Positions 51,909 through 63,260 of a stretch of DNA of 64,000 nucleotides are shown here, piece after piece; the stretch's first letter is position 1; every line of letters starts with the position of its first letter. Under the pieces are notes generated by a model. It saw only the letters and a program-made list of their open reading frames with translations. It did no database searches and was not told the DNA's origin. Both the position numbers and the translations under genes were made by a program. The DNA comes from Glacieibacterium sp038210595. Its GTDB lineage: Bacteria > Pseudomonadota > Alphaproteobacteria > Sphingomonadales > Sphingomonadaceae. The stretch lies in NCBI GenBank assembly GCA_038210595.1, contig JBBQWN010000003.1, positions 62,001 to 126,000 on the forward strand, read 5' to 3'.

Positions 51909-51936
51909 CCCGGAGCGCGGTTGCTCGCGCTCCGGG
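51909..51936. terminator. Bidirectional hairpin between nudC and the Ala-rich gene
   Basis: CCCGGAGCGCG and CGCGCTCCGGG pair perfectly over eleven bases around a six-base loop, directly after the nudC stop and nine bases before the stop of the convergent gene. There is no T-run, so it is a terminator-like or mRNA-end hairpin for both. Confidence 0.65.
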
Positions 51937-51945
51937 TGGTCGGCG

Positions 51946-52581
51946 TTACTGCGGGGTCGACTTGACGGTCGTCGTGGTCGTCTCGGCCACCTTGGCCGGG
52001 GTCGTCACGGTCTTGGTCGCATACTTGACCGGCACCCGCTTCTTCACCGTCCGTGCCGGGGTCGTCACCGTCGTGCGCTCGACCGTCGCAACGGTGGTCG
52101 GGGCGGGCGTCACCACAACCGGCGGAGCAGCACGCGCGGCAGCCGCATCGGCCGCGGCAGACGCGGCCGCGTCCTCGGCATTGGCGGCACGGTTGTCGGC
52201 GGCGCTGGCGGCCTGACGGGCGGCGGCGGCATCGGCCTCGGCATCCGAGGTGCGCGCTTCGGCATTGCCGGCCTTGCGCTGGTCAGCGTTGACGAGGGCC
52301 GCGTCGGCAAGCTCCGACGCATGCTGCGCCTCGAGACGCGCCAGCTTCTTGTCGCCGTGGGCCAGCTTGTCCTCAGCCGAGCGCAGCGAGGCACGCGCCT
52401 GTGCCTGCAGGCCGGCGGCGTCAGCACTTGCGCCGACCTTGTCGCCGGCTTCGATCTTGCCGCGCGCTTCTGCGATGGCCGCGCGTGCCTTGGCCTTGTC
52501 GTCTTCGGCGTGGGCCGCGAGCGGCAAGGTCATTGCCGCAGCGACGGCGGCGGTACGCATAAGCTGTTTGATAATACGCAT
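51946..52581 (-). CDS. Ala-rich periplasmic coiled-coil protein, unknown function
   Basis: A 211-residue protein with signal peptide (TAAVAAAMTLPLAAHAED). A long Ala/Glu/Lys/Arg helical region follows (KARAAIAEARGKIEAGDK, SLRSAEDKLAHGDKKLARLE), likely coiled coil. The C-terminal third is rich in Val, Thr and Pro with repeats such as TTVATVERTTVTT and KTVTTPAKVAETTTTTV. It resembles DUF4398-type or envelope-associated helical proteins, but the match is weak. ATG at 52581 is chosen for the signal peptide. Low-complexity composition limits any functional call. Confidence 0.65.
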   Translation of the reverse strand: MRIIKQLMRTAAVAAAMTLPLAAHAEDDKAKARAAIAEARGKIEAGDKVGASADAAGLQAQARASLRSAEDKLAHGDKKLARLEAQHASELADAALVNADQRKAGNAEARTSDAEADAAAARQAASAADNRAANAEDAAASAAADAAAARAAPPVVVTPAPTTVATVERTTVTTPARTVKKRVPVKYATKTVTTPAKVAETTTTTVKSTPQ

Positions 52582-52785
52582 GTTTAATCTCCGGTTACGT
52601 TCCGTGCGCGTCAAACGGCCGCGCGGTGCGGAGAGTTCCCGACGCCGCAAGGATTGAATAGCGCCGGCCAGTATGCCTGGCACAAACTGTTCATATTTCG
52701 CTCGTTGCTCGGCTAACGCGGAGGATGTATGGCCTGAGTGGGCCGTGTGTCTTGCTTACCCGTCTTCACATCAGGGAGCAGCATC
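52582..52785. promoter_or_regulatory. Divergent intergenic region with two promoters
   Basis: These 204 bases separate the Ala-rich protein (minus) from a PEP-CTERM protein (plus). The sequence is less GC-rich than coding DNA near 52690-52710 and must hold promoters for both. No clear operator or RNA gene is visible. Confidence 0.4.
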
Positions 52786-53823
52786 ATGACGACCACAAGA
52801 TTACGCTTGTTTGCCTATGGCTTGACCGTTGCGCTCGCCGCCCCGGTGGCCGCGCAGGTCACGACGCTCGACGCGGCCGCCTCATACAAATTGGGCGCGG
52901 CACCGACGGTCAATGTACAGCAGAGCCTGCCGAGCGATCCGGTCGACGTTCTGACCTTCCCCAGCGCCGGCAACAACAGCGCCGGCATCCACACCTATGG
53001 CTCGTCGTCCGGCAGTTTCGGCAGCCGCTCGTCGGGTGCCGGCATCTATAACGTCAACGGCTCGTTCCACATCGTCCAGACCGTCACCAACACCGGTAGC
53101 AGCACCCAGCTGGCGACCTTCAACTTCGATATCTCGCCGGGCTTCATCTCGAATAACCTCGGGGCGGCACTGACCGGCGGACAGTTCCTGAGCGCGGGCC
53201 TCAGCTTCGCGATTACCCGGGACGGCAATCCGATCTACAACAGCGCCGCAACGCTGACCACGAACAGCGGCGGCACGACCTTCACCAGCAGTGGCGACAC
53301 CAGCCTCTATGGCGGGTCGGGCACTTATTACTTCATCAACGGCGTCACCAAGTCGATCGCGCTCGGCTTGCTCGGCGCTGGCCAGTCGCTGGTCCTCGAT
53401 TACACGCTGAGCAGCTTTGCCAACGGCAATACCGTGCCCGGCGCGCCCAACCCGCTCGGCCCGCAACTGCTGTTCGTGCCGGGCCAGTTCGTCCTCGGCA
53501 ACGGCGTGCCTGTCGCGTTCATCAACGGGCATATCGTCGATGTCGGCCCGCAGAACCCGTCCGGCGTCGGCGGTTCGCATGCCAGCTCGGGCGATCCGTT
53601 CGATATCAACTTCACCGGCAATCCGGTCTTCTCCGGCATCGCCGCGCCGACGTCGGCGAATGTCGTGCTGTCGGCGGTGCCAGAGGCCGCGACCTGGGCG
53701 TTGATGATCGCCGGCTTCGGTGCCACTGGCGCGACGCTCCGCCGCCGCCGCGCTCAGGCCGCGACGCGCAGGTCCAGCAACGCGGTCGCATCACTCGCCG
53801 GCATCGGGCGGCCGAACAGATAG
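52786..53823 (+). CDS. PEP-CTERM sorting-domain protein, second in window
   Basis: A 345-residue exported protein with signal peptide (LRLFAYGLTVALAAPVAAQ), a Gly/Ser/Asn-rich beta-sandwich-like body, and a sorting tail VPEAATWALMIAGFG followed by LRRRRAQ at about residues 302-325. This is the PEP variant with EAATW common in sphingomonads; the motif reads PEAA rather than PEPA. Unusually the frame continues about 20 residues past the basic cluster, overlapping the convergent GGDEF/EAL gene by 70 bases. AGGGAGC precedes the ATG. Confidence 0.88.
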   Translation: MTTTRLRLFAYGLTVALAAPVAAQVTTLDAAASYKLGAAPTVNVQQSLPSDPVDVLTFPSAGNNSAGIHTYGSSSGSFGSRSSGAGIYNVNGSFHIVQTVTNTGSSTQLATFNFDISPGFISNNLGAALTGGQFLSAGLSFAITRDGNPIYNSAATLTTNSGGTTFTSSGDTSLYGGSGTYYFINGVTKSIALGLLGAGQSLVLDYTLSSFANGNTVPGAPNPLGPQLLFVPGQFVLGNGVPVAFINGHIVDVGPQNPSGVGGSHASSGDPFDINFTGNPVFSGIAAPTSANVVLSAVPEAATWALMIAGFGATGATLRRRRAQAATRRSSNAVASLAGIGRPNR

Positions 53824-56093
53824 CCCTGCACCTGCAGGCAGCCGAGCGTGCGGCACGCCTCGAACTCGGCGCGCGTCTCGGTCCCTTCCGCGGTCGTCGC
53901 CATGCCCAGGCTGTTGGCCAGCGCGACGATGGCGCGGATGATCGCGGTCGACTCGGTCTCGGCGTTGGCGGCGCGCTGGACGAAGCTGCGGTCGATCTTG
54001 ATGCGGCTGAACTCGCTGCGGCGGAGGTAGCCGAGTGCCGAATAGCCGGTGCCGAAATCGTCGAGCGCGAAGCGCACGCCCGTCGCCTTCAGACCGGCGA
54101 TCATCGCCGCGGTTGCCGGTCGCTCGTTGAGGAAAACGCTCTCGGTGATCTCAAGCTCGAGCCGGTCGGGCGCGATGCCATGGTCAGCGAGCGCGGCGGC
54201 GATGACCCGGGGCAACGCCGGATCCTCGAACTGCACCGGCGACAGGTTGACCGCGATGCGGATGTCGCCGGGCCAGTGCGCCGCCTGCGCGCACGCCTCG
54301 CGCAGCACCCAGGCACCGATGCGGACGATCTGGCCGGTCTCCTCGGCGACCGGGATGAACTTCACCGGCGGGATCAGCCCGAGCACCGGATGGTGCCAGC
54401 GCAATAGCGCCTCGAAGCCGACGATACTTTCATCCGACGCCTCGACGATGGGCTGGAAGGCGAGGCTCAGCTCGCCGCGGTCGAGCGCCTGGGCCAGATC
54501 GACCTCCAGCGCGCGGCGTTCCTCGGCGCGGTGCTGCAGTGCCGGCTCGAAGCGGCAGGCATGGCCGCGGCCGGTCGACTTGGCTTCGTACAGCGCCAGG
54601 TCGGCAGCGCGCAGCAGGGCGTCGACACCGCCGCCTTCGCCGGGCCCGAAGGCATAGCCGATGCTCGCCCCGATGGTGATCAGCTGCCCGGCGACCGCCT
54701 CCGGCACCGCGAGCGCGCGCACGATGCGCCCCGCCAGCGCCGCGGCCCGGCGCGGGTGGCCGGCGGTCAGCACCACCGCAAACTCGTCGCCGCCCAGTCG
54801 GGCGATGGTGGCGGCAGGTCCGCAGACGGTCCGCAACCGCCCTGCCACCGAGCGCATCAATGCGTCCCCGGCGGCATGGCCCACCGCATCGTTGACCGCC
54901 TTGAAGCGATCGAGATCGACGAACAGCAGCGCGCAGCCGGGCCCGGCCAGCGCCTCGGTCAGTGTCTCGCGCAGCAGTGCGCGGTTGGCGAGGCCGGTCA
55001 GTGGATCATAGCGCGCCAGCTCATCGATCCGGTCGGCGGCGCGGCGCGCCTCGGTAATGTCGCTGCCGACGCCGCGGAAGCCCGCAAAGCGCCCGCCCTC
55101 GTGACGCGGCGTCCCCGACAGCTGCCACCAGCGCAGCTCGCCGCGCACCGCGATCGGCACCGCGAGGTCGCGGAACGGCGTGCGCGCCGAAAAATGCCGG
55201 CCGAGCTGCCGGATTGCGCCGCGCACCGCTGGGTCGCGGCGATCGGGGCCGATCAGCCCGACCAGCGCCGCGCCCATCAGCGCCCGCGCCGGGCGGCCCG
55301 CGACCTCGCACAGCCGCGGCGAGACATGGGTCAGGCGGCCGTGCGCGTCGACCTCGATCAGCCAGTCGGAGCCATGCGCCTCGAATTCGTTGAGCAGCAG
55401 CCCGATGGTCGCGGCGGCCTCGGCATTCTCGGCCTGGGTGTGCATCCGCACCATGATGCCGAACGTCGTCATCAGGATGCCGCGCACGATCAGCACGGTG
55501 AAGGTGGCGAACGCCAGCGCCACCATCGGCATCGCCAGCGGTGACCAGTCCGGCAGGCCGAAGACCGTGGCGGCGGCGATGACGACGACCAGGAACGACC
55601 CGCAGGCGGGCAGCATGGCGGCGGCGAACCCGCACGCGCCCATGGTGGTCGCCGACAGCAGCACCAGCACCATCTGCTGCTCGACGGTCACCATCGGCAG
55701 CAGGTGGAGCACCAGCGCCGCCCAGATCAGCCCGAAGGCGGCAACCTCGGCATTGACCGCCCAGAACTGGCGGGATGTCGCCTCACGCGTTTCGCGCAGG
55801 TGGCGAGTGCGCCACCAGCGCGCGCCCCACAGCCCGGCAAGCAGCAGCATCACCCCGGCCCAGCCGAGCACGAAGCGGGCGTCGTAAACGTCGCGCAGCA
55901 GCCACGCGAGGCCACCCATGTTGACCGTCATCAGCGCGACGTTGAACGGCACATAGCGGTTGAGGATGCCCAGCTGATGCCCCCGCACCCGCGCCCAGAA
56001 CGGCCCGGTATCTTGCCGCCAGCCGAACACTTGCCGCCAGCCGATCGCCGTGGCGGCCGCGATCGGTGGCCGGAACATCGCGCTCATGCCCAC
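53754..56093 (-). CDS. Membrane GGDEF/EAL cyclic-di-GMP enzyme with PAS domain
   Basis: A 779-residue signalling protein. The N-terminal part has about six membrane helices (residues about 45-220), then a PAS-like domain, a GGDEF domain with intact active site (RLGGDEFAVVL) and an EAL domain with FEALLRWHHP, NLSPVQFED, ELEITESVF, DDFGTGYSALGYL and KIDRSFV. Both catalytic sites look complete, so it could make and break c-di-GMP. Regulation of exopolysaccharide made elsewhere in this window is a plausible inference. The C-terminus overlaps the convergent PEP-CTERM gene. Confidence 0.92.
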   Translation of the reverse strand: MGMSAMFRPPIAAATAIGWRQVFGWRQDTGPFWARVRGHQLGILNRYVPFNVALMTVNMGGLAWLLRDVYDARFVLGWAGVMLLLAGLWGARWWRTRHLRETREATSRQFWAVNAEVAAFGLIWAALVLHLLPMVTVEQQMVLVLLSATTMGACGFAAAMLPACGSFLVVVIAAATVFGLPDWSPLAMPMVALAFATFTVLIVRGILMTTFGIMVRMHTQAENAEAAATIGLLLNEFEAHGSDWLIEVDAHGRLTHVSPRLCEVAGRPARALMGAALVGLIGPDRRDPAVRGAIRQLGRHFSARTPFRDLAVPIAVRGELRWWQLSGTPRHEGGRFAGFRGVGSDITEARRAADRIDELARYDPLTGLANRALLRETLTEALAGPGCALLFVDLDRFKAVNDAVGHAAGDALMRSVAGRLRTVCGPAATIARLGGDEFAVVLTAGHPRRAAALAGRIVRALAVPEAVAGQLITIGASIGYAFGPGEGGGVDALLRAADLALYEAKSTGRGHACRFEPALQHRAEERRALEVDLAQALDRGELSLAFQPIVEASDESIVGFEALLRWHHPVLGLIPPVKFIPVAEETGQIVRIGAWVLREACAQAAHWPGDIRIAVNLSPVQFEDPALPRVIAAALADHGIAPDRLELEITESVFLNERPATAAMIAGLKATGVRFALDDFGTGYSALGYLRRSEFSRIKIDRSFVQRAANAETESTAIIRAIVALANSLGMATTAEGTETRAEFEACRTLGCLQVQGYLFGRPMPASDATALLDLRVAA

Positions 56094-56149
56094 TCCGTGC
56101 CCGCGGACGCTGCGGGCCAGACTGGGGAAACGGCGGTGGCGCTACGTCC

Positions 56150-57052
56150 TTAAGGCAGGGGTCCATCGCGGGCCGGGGAGCGCGGATAGGTTCCGAGCAG
56201 CCGAACCCACTTGCTGTGGAACGCCAGCTCCTCCAGCGCGCGGGCGACGGGCGCATCGCCGGGCGCGCCCTCGATGTCGGCATAGAATTCGCTCGCTGCA
56301 AAGCTGCCGGCGCGCATGTAGCTTTCCAGCTTGGTCATGTTGACGCCGTTGGTGGCGAACCCGCCCATCGCCTTGAACAGCGCCGCCGGCACGTTGCGCG
56401 TTTCGAACATCAGCGTCGTCATCACCGGGGCGCCGAGCGCGGGGGCAACCGCCTCGCGCGCCAGCACGACGAAGCGCGTCGTGTTGTGCGCCGCATCCTC
56501 GATACCCTCCGAGTGGATGGTCAGCCCGTACAGCTCCGCCGCCAGCGCCGACGCGATCGCCGCGACGTGGGTGTCGCCCTGCTCCGCGACCAGCGCCGCC
56601 GCGCCCGCGGTGTCGAAGGTCGGCACGGCGCGGATCCCCCAGGCCTTGAGCCGCCCGCGCACCTGCCCCAGCGCCTGAGGATGGCTGGTCGCCTCGCGGA
56701 TGGCGTCGCGCGGGCCGCCCGACAACAGGCAGTGGCGGACCCGCACGAAATGCTCGCCGGTGATGTGCAGCCCCGATTCCGGCAGCAGGAAGTGGATGTC
56801 GGCGACGCGCCCGTGCAGCGAGTTCTCGATCGGGATCACCGCCCGCCCCGCCGCGCCCGACTGCACCGCCTCGATCGCATCCTCGAAGCTGAGGCACGGC
56901 AGCGGCAGCCCGGCCGGGAACGCCTCGCGTACCGCCTGATGCGAATAGGCGCCCGGCGCGCCCTGAAAGGCGACGGCGCGGCGAGGTTCCGCATCGCACG
57001 CCGCGGTCATCGCGTCGACCAGGCGCTGCGCCGGCAGGGGATAATTGTCCAT
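56150..57052 (-). CDS. pheA: Prephenate dehydratase
   Basis: A 300-residue enzyme converting prephenate to phenylpyruvate for phenylalanine synthesis. The catalytic domain has FQGAPGAYSHQAVREAFP, VIPIENSLHGRVADIHFLL and HNTTRFVVLAR (Thr-Arg-Phe). A C-terminal ACT domain (MFETRNVPAALFKAMGGFAT, NMTKLESYMRAGSF) gives feedback inhibition by phenylalanine. No chorismate mutase domain is fused. Transcribed away from the cytochrome c gene, with a 123-base gap between. Confidence 0.95.
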   Translation of the reverse strand: MDNYPLPAQRLVDAMTAACDAEPRRAVAFQGAPGAYSHQAVREAFPAGLPLPCLSFEDAIEAVQSGAAGRAVIPIENSLHGRVADIHFLLPESGLHITGEHFVRVRHCLLSGGPRDAIREATSHPQALGQVRGRLKAWGIRAVPTFDTAGAAALVAEQGDTHVAAIASALAAELYGLTIHSEGIEDAAHNTTRFVVLAREAVAPALGAPVMTTLMFETRNVPAALFKAMGGFATNGVNMTKLESYMRAGSFAASEFYADIEGAPGDAPVARALEELAFHSKWVRLLGTYPRSPARDGPLP

Positions 57053-57175
57053 TGGCGCAGGGGTTACGCTGCCACGCCGCTGTGTGACAAGCTATGCCTT
57101 GCCGCACTGCACCCTTCGCCACTATAGGCACGCCTTACATGAACGACGGGCCTGGCCCGGCTGCCGGAGGCCCGC

Positions 57176-57862
57176 GTGGACAGTTTCGAGTGGAATAAGA
57201 TTGCCGGCTGGACGCTCGCCGCGGCGGTCACCGTGCTCGGCCTGTCGATCGGCACGAAGATGGCCTACGCGCCCGCCAAGCTGACCAAAGCGTCGTATGT
57301 CATCGAGGGCGTCGAAGCTGAAACCGTGGCCGGACCCGCCGCGGTCGCCGAACAGCCGATCGAGGCCTATCTCGCCACCGCCAGCGCCGAGAAGGGCGCG
57401 GCGATCTTCAAGAAGTGCGCCGCCTGCCACAACGCCGAAAAGGGCGGTCCCGCTGGCATCGGCCCGAACCTGTACGGCGTACTGGGCGGCCCGCACGCCC
57501 ACATGGCGGGCTTCGGCTATTCGGACGCGATGGCGGCGACCAAGGGCGAGACCTGGACCTGGACCAACATCAACAAGTGGCTGACCAGCCCGAAGGCGTA
57601 CATCCCGGGCAACAAGATGGCGTTTGCCGGCCTCAGCAAGCCCGAGGAGCGTGCCGACGTTGCGCTCTACCTCAATTCCAAGAGCGACAAGCCGCTGCCG
57701 ATCCCGGCCGCCCCGCCGCCCGCGGCCGCCGCCGCGACTACCGAGCCCGCCCCCGCCGCCGGCAAGGCCCCCGACGTCCCCGCCGCCGATGCCGCCACCG
57801 CCGCCGCCCAGCCCGAGAAGGTCGGCGGCCCGGCGTCACCGAACGCGGGGCTGACTAAGTAA
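57176..57862 (+). CDS. Membrane-anchored cytochrome c (CycM/c552-like)
   Basis: A 228-residue protein with uncleaved N-terminal anchor (IAGWTLAAAVTVLGLSIGT), a class I cytochrome c domain with heme motif CAACHNAEKGG (about residues 82-86) and axial Met in YIPGNKMAFAGLSKP. A long Ala/Pro tail follows with repeats of PAA/AAP. Such proteins shuttle electrons between the bc1 complex and the aa3 oxidase, whose heme A is made by the ctaA product in this window. GTG start with CCGGAGG upstream. Confidence 0.9.
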   Translation: MDSFEWNKIAGWTLAAAVTVLGLSIGTKMAYAPAKLTKASYVIEGVEAETVAGPAAVAEQPIEAYLATASAEKGAAIFKKCAACHNAEKGGPAGIGPNLYGVLGGPHAHMAGFGYSDAMAATKGETWTWTNINKWLTSPKAYIPGNKMAFAGLSKPEERADVALYLNSKSDKPLPIPAAPPPAAAAATTEPAPAAGKAPDVPAADAATAAAQPEKVGGPASPNAGLTK

Positions 57863-57934
57863 GGGCAGAACTCGCCTTCTCTTCCGGGCACCTACTTTGC
57901 TGCAAAAACTCGGCGCAGACGCGCAACGCGGTGC

Positions 57935-58276
57935 TTAGCCGCCGTTTCGAAGAGCGCGACGGGTTAGAAACTTGACCGTTAGTCGGCTGCCCAGCAGCGC
58001 AACAGGCGCAACCACGCCGATGACAGCAAGGCTGCCAATTATCACATTTCCGGGAGGTGCGTCGTCCACCTCCATCGTTACCAGCCAATAAGCCAGCAGG
58101 ACCAATATAATAGCTGGGATTGTAAGAGTACCCAACGCCACGGACAAAGCGTCGCATCTCGTCAGGCGCCGAGTAACGGCGGCTATACCGCTCGCAAACA
58201 GGAAAGCACCGATCGCGACCGGAACAAGCATTAGTATGAGCATGTAACAATCATGCGAGTGCAGTGAAGCGTCCAC
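57935..58276 (-). CDS. Small membrane protein of atypical composition
   Basis: A 113-residue protein with three to four hydrophobic segments (LILMLVPVAIGAFLFASGIAA; GTLTIPAIILVLLAYWLVTM; GSLAVIGVVAPVALLG), a basic end TVKFLTRRALRNGG and no known family. An inner ATG at residue 12 is an alternative start. The gene and flanks are clearly lower in G+C and use codons such as ATA, TTA and AGA that the neighbours avoid, suggesting recent acquisition or a fast-evolving gene. Confidence 0.5.
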   Translation of the reverse strand: MDASLHSHDCYMLILMLVPVAIGAFLFASGIAAVTRRLTRCDALSVALGTLTIPAIILVLLAYWLVTMEVDDAPPGNVIIGSLAVIGVVAPVALLGSRLTVKFLTRRALRNGG

Positions 58277-58342
58277 AAGTGGTCGAATTGATCATTGGAG
58301 GACGCTGTTGAGAAGTGATCAGTCACCGCGTCCCGCAGCACC

Positions 58343-61813
<3,471 letters not shown>

Positions 61814-61830
61814 CGATCAATGCGGCACGG

Positions 61831-61864
61831 ACTCGTCCGCCGGCAAGACCGCCGGCGAACGAGT
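61831..61864 (-). terminator. Terminator-like hairpin between the TPR gene and dnaE
   Basis: Arms 61831-61844 and 61851-61864 (ACTCGTCCGCCGGC and GCCGGCGAACGAGT) pair over fourteen bases with one mismatch. It is 20 bases beyond the stop of the upstream minus-strand gene and just ahead of dnaE. No T-run follows. Confidence 0.5.
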
Positions 61865-61883
61865 TGGGGACAACGCGGGGCTA

Positions 61884-63131
61884 TCAGGCCTTGCCGTTGG
61901 TCCGGATCAACCAGAACTGCGCCAGCTCCTGCCGCGGCCCGGTGTTGACGGCCTGCAACGCCGTCGTCGCACCGGCCTTGTCACCGACCATCGACAGCGC
62001 CGCGCCCAGACGCAGGTTCGCCGTCGGCAGGTCGATGCCACCCTTGCTGACTGCGAGCCGGTACATCTCGACCGCCTTGGCGTAATTGCCATAGCCGTAA
62101 TAGGCGTCGCCGGTGCCGAGCGCGAGCTTGCCGTTGGCGGCCTTGGCCGATTCTTTCTCGAGGCCGGCCAGCGAAGCCTTGTCGGCGGCGACCTTGCTGT
62201 TGGCAAGCGTCGCGGTCTCCTTCTCCATCGGCTTGGTGCCGGTCAGCGCACGCGACGCGATGCCTTCGTCGAGCACGGCCTTGGCCTCGCCGGGCAAACC
62301 CTTCTCGACCGCCAGCGATGCATATTCCTGCCAGGTCCGCTCGGCCCCGAGCGCGCCGAGCGTCCGCATCAGCCGCAGCACGTCGAGATTGAGCTGATCG
62401 TCGGCATTGTTCGAGTCGCGGAAGATCAGCAGGCTGTTCGACCAATTGGCGGGCTTGGGATAGGCGGTGACCAGCGCCAGCGACGCAGGCCCGACCTCGC
62501 TCGTGAGTTTCGCATCATAGGCGATCTGAAGGCGGGTCTGATACCAAGGCTCGGGGGCCTTCTGGCCGCTGGCTTCCGACGCCGCAATGGCCTTGGCGAA
62601 CAGATCCATCGCCTTCTGGTTCTGCTTGAGGTCGCGGTAGATGATCGCCAGGTTGAGCAGGTGGTCGGCGTTCTGCGGCGCGATCTGGACCAGCCGCTCG
62701 TACAGCTGGGTCGCCGCCGTGAAGTCGCGACGCTCGCGCGCCTTCTGCGCCAGCACGACGAGATATTTCTCGCGCTGGTCCGCAGGGAGGAACTGGCTGT
62801 CGACCGACTCCTTCAGCGACTCCTCGAGGACAGCGTCATCCTTCAGCGCCTGGCCAATGCCGAGCTGGGTCTGGGCGAGGTAAAAGCGGTCCGTTTCGTT
62901 CAGGCCGCCGGCGGCACGGGCGGCGCGGATCGTCGCCAGCGCGCCGGCATTGTCGCCTGCGGTCTGCTGCGTCTGTGCCGCGACGATGGCGGCGCGCGCC
63001 GGCTTCGACAGGTTTTTGGCATCGGCACCGCCCGGGGCAACGGCGGCGGCAGGCTTTTCCTTGGCCGCCGCGACGGTGGTCAGGCCGCTACCGAGCAGCG
63101 CAGCCAGGATTACGCGTGAAATGACAGTCAT
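61884..63131 (-). CDS. Exported TPR-like helical-repeat protein, unknown function
   Basis: A 415-residue protein with signal peptide (VILAALLGSGLTTVAAAKEK) and a chain of helix-turn-helix repeats. The clearest are ATIRAARAAGGLNETDRFYL, AATQLYERLVQIAPQNADHL, LNLAIIYRDLKQNQKAMDLF and DAYYGYGNYAKAVEMYRLAV. The general TPR pattern suggests a periplasmic or membrane-associated assembly factor. No enzymatic domain is seen. Divergent from yaaA with 129 bases between. Confidence 0.8.
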   Translation of the reverse strand: MTVISRVILAALLGSGLTTVAAAKEKPAAAVAPGGADAKNLSKPARAAIVAAQTQQTAGDNAGALATIRAARAAGGLNETDRFYLAQTQLGIGQALKDDAVLEESLKESVDSQFLPADQREKYLVVLAQKARERRDFTAATQLYERLVQIAPQNADHLLNLAIIYRDLKQNQKAMDLFAKAIAASEASGQKAPEPWYQTRLQIAYDAKLTSEVGPASLALVTAYPKPANWSNSLLIFRDSNNADDQLNLDVLRLMRTLGALGAERTWQEYASLAVEKGLPGEAKAVLDEGIASRALTGTKPMEKETATLANSKVAADKASLAGLEKESAKAANGKLALGTGDAYYGYGNYAKAVEMYRLAVSKGGIDLPTANLRLGAALSMVGDKAGATTALQAVNTGPRQELAQFWLIRTNGKA

Positions 63132-63260
63132 TACGGCCCTCTCCCAAGGTCATTTGTTGCGGTTCGGCTAAGCCGCCGACGCCGCCGCGTCAATCATCGC
63201 GCTTGCGCTTGGCGCGTACAGGCTGAACACGCTTTGAATAGTCCCGTTCCAGGAGCCGAC

